From Emcibacteraceae bacterium (GTDB taxonomy: Bacteria > Pseudomonadota > Alphaproteobacteria > Sphingomonadales > Emcibacteraceae): a DNA stretch of 9,189 bases. Shown in pieces: positions 6,581 through 9,189 of this stretch. The stretch covers positions 1-9,189 of the forward strand of contig JAESUD010000261.1 in assembly GCA_016763335.1 (NCBI GenBank). The letters run 5' to 3'. The notes under the pieces were generated by a model. It ran no database searches. It was given only the letters and a program-made list of their open reading frames with translations, and was not told where the DNA came from. Within the stretch, counting starts at the first letter, position 1. The number at the start of each line of letters is the position of its first letter. The position numbers and the translations under genes are program-made.

Positions 6581-7165
6581 TCATTTCCACATTCTACTTG
6601 CTAAGCTCTGTTCTTCAGCTCCAACAATTTGCATATAATGCGCTGTTGTTTGAATACTACTATGCCCCATCCATTTTTGAATTACAGGGAGAGGAATGTT
6701 ATTTTCGATACAAGCCACTGCAAATGCGTGTCTAAGTCCCTTAGCGGTCGCTAATGAACCTTCTAAACCCATTTGCTCCATAACACCCTTACACCACACC
6801 CAGCCCGTCTTACGCGTGATATTCCATAAATAAAAACTTCTATTCTTTTTCCTTTTCAAACCATGAACCAGATTAAGTTCATCAATAAACGAACTTGGGA
6901 CTGGCACAGCTCGCCAATGCTGCTTAGCTTCACCGTCTACCTTGCGCTTTTTTAATGTTCTGAAAATCAAAACACCTTCAGTAAAATCTATTCTATCACT
7001 CGTAAGCTCTAAGGCTTCAGACAAACGACAACCAGTATATGCAAGAGTTCTTACAAAGGTTCGGGCTTTATCATGTTGGCTATGATTAATTGCCATTTTT
7101 AGAAAACTTAATCGCTCTTCTGGAGAAAGATACAATCGTTGACCTAGATTATTATATAACTGCAT
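6581..7165 (-). CDS. Compact tyrosine recombinase (site-specific integrase)
   Basis: This 194-residue protein consists essentially of the catalytic domain of a tyrosine recombinase. Visible active-site elements are R47 (TGCRLSEAL), K72/K73 in the beta-hairpin, K142-x-x-R145 (AKGLRHAF), H168 (WMGHSS) and the nucleophile Y177 (AHYMQ). The usual box-II histidine is a lysine (KGLR), a variant common in plasmid recombinases of this type. The N-terminal SAM-like core-binding domain of XerC/D or phage integrases is missing. Such enzymes may resolve plasmid multimers or move small cassettes. The ATG at 7165 has no evident ribosome site, and no internal methionine starts closer to the catalytic core without losing conserved sequence. 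The gene diverges from the dinJ-like gene across the long palindrome at 7198-7237, which may also control it. No recombination site (dif, res) was identified. Confidence 0.85.
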   Translation of the reverse strand: MQLYNNLGQRLYLSPEERLSFLKMAINHSQHDKARTFVRTLAYTGCRLSEALELTSDRIDFTEGVLIFRTLKKRKVDGEAKQHWRAVPVPSSFIDELNLVHGLKRKKNRSFYLWNITRKTGWVWCKGVMEQMGLEGSLATAKGLRHAFAVACIENNIPLPVIQKWMGHSSIQTTAHYMQIVGAEEQSLASRMWK

Positions 7166-7197
7166 AATTGAAACTTAGCCCCTGAAACTACATTTTA

Positions 7198-7237
7198 ATA
7201 TTATGTAACATTATTAATAAATAGTGTTACATAATAT
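7198..7237. promoter_or_regulatory. Long palindrome at the dinJ start, probable antitoxin operator
   Basis: Two 18-bp arms (7198-7215 and 7220-7237) pair with one mismatch around four bases. The core is ATGTAACA..TGTTACAT. It covers the space between the recombinase start (7165) and the dinJ-like start, and overlaps the GTG proposed for dinJ. RelB/DinJ-type ribbon-helix-helix antitoxins bind palindromes with TGTAA half-sites. A nearly identical palindrome sits at 8084-8116, and a single half-site (TTGTAACATTATT) at 7583-7595 follows the toxin remnant. Confidence 0.65.
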
Positions 7238-7460
7238 CATTTATTTAAGTCCAAAATTAAAAGCTCAAGCAGAAAGTGTTTTTTCTCAAATGGGAATGAA
7301 CACAGCCGATGCTATACGTATGTTTTTACAGCAAACTGTAAATGATGGTGGACTATCATTTCAACCTCATACCAAAACTATAGCTGCTTTCTCTGAAGTT
7401 GAAGACAACCAGTCAACTGAAGTGTCTTTGGATGACTTGCGTCGTGAAATGGAATTATAA
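7224..7460 (+). CDS. dinJ: DinJ/RelB-family antitoxin, orphan
   Basis: The product has up to 78 residues. It shows the ribbon-helix-helix signature of DinJ/RelB antitoxins: a short strand (NIIYLS), then PKLKAQAESVFSQMGMNTAD and AIRMFLQQTVNDGGLSF (about 10-46), followed by an acidic C-terminal tail (SLDDLRREMEL) that would normally wrap the toxin. E. coli DinJ is slightly longer (86 residues). No ATG precedes the homology. The only plausible start is GTG at 7224 inside the palindrome, without a ribosome site, so the 5' end may have been altered by recombination, or the start may be weak. The partner yafQ begins two bases after the stop but is broken. The protein could survive as a regulator, since its likely operator is present twice. 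Family assignment is confident; the start is uncertain. Confidence 0.75.
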   Translation: MLHNIIYLSPKLKAQAESVFSQMGMNTADAIRMFLQQTVNDGGLSFQPHTKTIAAFSEVEDNQSTEVSLDDLRREMEL

Positions 7461-7462
7461 AA

Positions 7463-7580
7463 GTGCTCCAAATAAATCAAACATCCCAGTTTAAACGCGA
7501 TGTTAAAATTAATAAAGCAACAAAAGAACCTTGAAGAGTTGTTTCTTGCTAGAAGTGGTAGTCATTCAGAGTTATTTTAG
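7463..7580 (+). pseudogene. yafQ: YafQ-family toxin, frameshifted and internally deleted
   Basis: From GTG 7463 the frame reads VLQINQTSQFKRDVK, the start of YafQ-type mRNA-interferase toxins (MLQI..T.QFKRD.K). It then leaves the family pattern and stops at TGA 7532-7534. After a shift at the A-run 7505-7508, another frame continues as KLIKQQKNLEEL and then jumps directly to FLARSGSHSELF, the family's C-terminus, with TAG at 7578-7580. About 50-60 central residues, including most of the catalytic fold, are missing; YafQ is normally about 92 residues. Position two bases after dinJ is exactly as in intact dinJ-yafQ operons. The toxin is therefore inactive. The reconstruction is by eye, but both ends are characteristic. 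Confidence 0.8.
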
Positions 7581-7647
7581 CTTTGTAACATTATTTGTGA
7601 ATTGAAGTGCAAAACTATGCTCCCTATTTTTATCAAATAAGGGGTGG

Positions 7648-8040
7648 TTAGCGTGAGCATAAACTGCACAAATTAAAACCAACACTAATTATTCCTAACA
7701 AGATACTAAACGCTGCTAGCTGTGCTGGAATTCGAACAGATGGATCAGGTGAGAAAAAATACCAACAAAGGCGTTCTAAAAGACAAGCATTTTCTAGCTT
7801 GAAATCCAATTCGTCATCAATATCTACTTTAAGTGCTTCACGAATATCAATTGGCATAGAAATGGCATCTTCTTCCTTAAAGCCAAGCAGCATCACTATT
7901 ATTGATTCTTTAGAGCCATTATTTTTAATTATTTTCGCAAGGCTATAGCGTTTAAATTTGTTTCGGTGTTTAAAGTTAAGCCTAACTAGAATTCGTCCAT
8001 TATTACTGTTTGACAAAGTAGTAACTTTGAGCTTTGGCAT
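7648..8040 (-). CDS. Small membrane-anchored protein with an AbrB-like segment, function unknown
   Basis: The family is not recognised with certainty. From the ATG at 8040 the product has 130 residues. Residues 1-60 look soluble and basic. Residues 60-82 (AISMPIDIREALKVDIDDEL and onwards) resemble the AbrB/SpoVT swapped-hairpin pattern (IxIPxxIRExLxxxxGDxLxF). Then come a motif WYFFSPDPSVRIPA (93-106) and one hydrophobic segment (about 107-125) that should be a C-terminal membrane anchor. ATG 8040 was preferred over the upstream in-frame GTG (8094) and ATG (8058) because AAGGA precedes it at a good distance. The gene is preceded by the perfect palindrome 8084-8116, nearly the same as the dinJ operator. 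A regulatory link to dinJ is inferred from that alone. Confidence 0.6.
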   Translation of the reverse strand: MPKLKVTTLSNSNNGRILVRLNFKHRNKFKRYSLAKIIKNNGSKESIIVMLLGFKEEDAISMPIDIREALKVDIDDELDFKLENACLLERLCWYFFSPDPSVRIPAQLAAFSILLGIISVGFNLCSLCSR

Positions 8041-8083
8041 TTTATATTCCTTCAACATTTTTACTTGATTATTCTTGCACCGC

Positions 8084-8116
8084 TTATGTAACACTATTAC
8101 TAATAGTGTTACATAA
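8084..8116. promoter_or_regulatory. Perfect palindrome upstream of the membrane-protein gene
   Basis: TTATGTAACACTATTA (8084-8099) and its exact complement (8101-8116) flank a single central base. It is a near copy of the palindrome at the dinJ-like gene. A candidate -10 (TATTAT, minus strand, 8113-8118) overlaps the outer arm, so a bound protein would block this promoter. The -35 is not convincing. Nothing else was recognised between 8117 and 8223. Confidence 0.6.
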
Positions 8117-8223
8117 TATTAAAATTGCCAGTACTTTAAGCATATAGATAACTGCATTAATCTGTTCCATAGAAGCTGACGATTTACACGTTTGCTAACC
8201 AAAAACAAGACCTACATATAAAA

Positions 8224-9063
8224 TTAAATATTGATTGAAAGCATCCATTTTTCAGAGAAGGTGCTCTTATATTTTTTACTAGGGTCAAGTCGACGGCTAC
8301 CTCCACGTTGTGCAAAAATTTTCCAATTTTCAACAATTGGATTCTTAATGTTTAATCTTTCTTCTATAATATAACCGGCTCTAACTTTTATGATTTTAGT
8401 ACCGTAATTTTCGATTTTATCTATGATATCTTCAATATGATGAATGGCATGGTTATCCCAAATCTTTAGAACATGACTAATTCCACCGCAAAATTGGGGT
8501 TTATCCAGGGTATCAAAAAAAGTTCTAGGGATATTTGAAATATTTATGAACTGACGCTTAGTTTTATCATCTATTTTTGAGCTTCTGTGAATGAACAGCT
8601 TTGTTTCCCCTATAGTATTGGGATGGCTTGTTGTACTATACAATGGCATAGCGTTCAAAGTATTAAGCTTTTCTTTTTGAGAATTTGCAACAGAAATAGT
8701 TAAATGCAAAAAATCTGATTTAACTTCTGTGAATTTATATTCATATAATGCAGATAAGTGAGAAATAGATGCTAATGGATCAGCTAAACAGACTTTTTCT
8801 TGAGCTGATAACGTACGATATTTTTGTAATTTCCACATCCGTGAATAATGGTAATCCTTTGCTATTATATTTTCTTCAGTTAGCAGCTCTAATATTTTAC
8901 TTTGCGTAAGAACATCAAAACAACATTCATTCCGATCACAAACGTTAGAAATTTTTTTTTCAATGTAATAATTCGAAAAAAGAGGGACACCATCAACAAT
9001 CAATTGATTCATAACAGACATTGCAATATTAGTTATTTTAATTCTTTCCCGGAACGGTTCCAT
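8224..9063 (-). CDS. AbiEi-like antitoxin / transcriptional regulator
   Basis: The 279-residue product resembles AbiEi antitoxins of type IV (AbiE) toxin-antitoxin systems. The N-terminal part (about 10-90) looks like a helical, winged-helix-type DNA-binding domain. ADPLASISHLSALYEYKFTE (94-113) matches the 'SHxSAL' region of the family. The C-terminal half has PRTFFDTLDKPQFCGGI (179-195), RAGYIIEERLNI (228-239) and RGGSRRLDPSKKY with a final FSEKWMLSINI, typical of the AbiEi C-terminal domain. AbiEi normally neutralises, and represses together with, the nucleotidyltransferase toxin AbiEii encoded directly downstream. Here no such gene follows; the next gene is the unrelated membrane protein. 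It is therefore an orphan, a solitary regulator, or has a partner outside the window. The ATG at 9063 lies only six bases from a TATAAT box. Confidence 0.65.
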   Translation of the reverse strand: MEPFRERIKITNIAMSVMNQLIVDGVPLFSNYYIEKKISNVCDRNECCFDVLTQSKILELLTEENIIAKDYHYSRMWKLQKYRTLSAQEKVCLADPLASISHLSALYEYKFTEVKSDFLHLTISVANSQKEKLNTLNAMPLYSTTSHPNTIGETKLFIHRSSKIDDKTKRQFINISNIPRTFFDTLDKPQFCGGISHVLKIWDNHAIHHIEDIIDKIENYGTKIIKVRAGYIIEERLNIKNPIVENWKIFAQRGGSRRLDPSKKYKSTFSEKWMLSINI

Positions 9064-9069
9064 TTGTAA

Positions 9070-9075
9070 ATTATA
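9070..9075 (-). promoter_or_regulatory. Consensus -10 box of the AbiEi-like gene
   Basis: TATAAT on the minus strand ends six bases before the ATG at 9063, which predicts a transcript with almost no leader. No ribosome site lies at usual spacing. The -35 position falls within the long palindrome 9086-9134, so anything binding or folding there would affect this promoter. The -35 sequence itself is poor. Confidence 0.45.
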
Positions 9076-9085
9076 ACCTTACTGA

Positions 9086-9134
9086 CATCAGTGACCTACA
9101 TTGCGTCCTAAGGACGCAATGTAGGTCACTGATG
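9086..9134. repeat. 49-bp perfect palindrome
   Basis: Arms of 24 bp (9086-9109 and 9111-9134) pair perfectly around one base (A9110). The centre reads GCGTCCTAAGGACGC. It lies 23 bases upstream of the AbiEi-like gene, over its expected -35 region. Perfect palindromes of this length with almost no spacer are rare because they form cruciforms and tend to be deleted. Confidence 0.85.
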
Positions 9135-9135
9135 C

Positions 9136-9177
9136 CTGCAAGTCAAGACATCATTTCATTTTTTTCTTGACTTGCAG
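9136..9177. repeat. 13-bp stem-loop next to the long palindrome
   Basis: CTGCAAGTCAAGA (9136-9148) and TCTTGACTTGCAG (9165-9177) pair perfectly around a 16-base loop rich in T. It starts one base after the long palindrome ends. Confidence 0.75.
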
Positions 9178-9189
9178 TACTACAGTAAA

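Larger units (their letters stand above)
9079..9188. repeat. Two-hairpin structure closed by an outer stem
   Basis: TTACTG (9079-9084) and CAGTAA (9183-9188) form a 6-bp outer stem around two inner hairpins (9086-9134 and 9136-9177). The predicted fold resembles a three-way junction. Such structures occur at single-strand origins, transfer origins, recombination sites and regulatory RNAs. There is no U-tract in terminator position. The outer stem is short and could be chance. Confidence 0.45.

Noticed and set aside
7622..7643. Hairpin CCCTATTT...AAATAAGGG downstream of the membrane-protein gene as a terminator.
   Set aside because: The stem has a bulge, is short, and no U-tract follows on either strand.
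7198..8116. pdif (XerC/XerD) sites flanking a toxin-antitoxin cassette.
   Set aside because: The repeated palindromes lack the 11-6-11 layout and the XerC and XerD arm consensus of pdif sites.
9086..9177. Rho-independent terminator or integron attC site.
   Set aside because: There is no U-tract right after either stem, and the GTTRRRY/RYYYAAC core sites of attC are not present.

Overview
The window reads as a piece of an AT-rich accessory plasmid, or a plasmid-derived region, from a gammaproteobacterium. The evidence is an iteron-type replication origin followed by a replication initiator of the RPA (RepA) family, a small coiled-coil DNA-binding protein next to the origin, a compact tyrosine recombinase, toxin-antitoxin material and IS3-family debris. 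The genus cannot be fixed from the sequence. No conjugation gene, rRNA, tRNA or CRISPR array was seen.

Layout. Positions 1-165 are the right end of an IS3-family element (C-terminus of OrfB plus terminal inverted repeat). It abuts a second, oppositely oriented IS3 OrfB remnant (166-286), so one IS has probably jumped into another. Positions 324-3856 (minus strand) hold a tight two-gene operon. The first gene encodes an RloC-like protein: an ABC ATPase with a zinc-hook coiled coil and a PrrC/RloC-type anticodon-nuclease triad at its C-terminus. The second encodes a DUF2130-type protein: one CxxC pair, a long coiled coil and a putative PD-(D/E)XK nuclease core. This is the best candidate for an unusual defence system here. 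Positions 3857-4645 are AT-rich and hold a broken XRE-type antitoxin fragment and repeated candidate operator motifs. Positions 4646-6526 are the replication module: an HTH/coiled-coil protein, an origin with five iterons of two sequence classes, and repA.

Positions 6581-8116 hold a catalytic-domain-only tyrosine recombinase, a dinJ-like antitoxin gene, a yafQ toxin pseudogene with a frameshift and an internal deletion, and a small membrane-anchored protein with an AbrB-like stretch. Almost the same long palindrome lies at the dinJ start and upstream of the membrane-protein gene, which suggests that an orphan antitoxin regulates both. Positions 8224-9063 encode an AbiEi-like antitoxin/regulator without its AbiEii toxin. 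Just upstream of it, 9079-9188 can fold into a striking structure of two hairpins closed by an outer stem.

Taken together, the genes form a replication core surrounded by defence and addiction genes, several of them decayed. Functional calls rest on motif reading by eye, without database searches.
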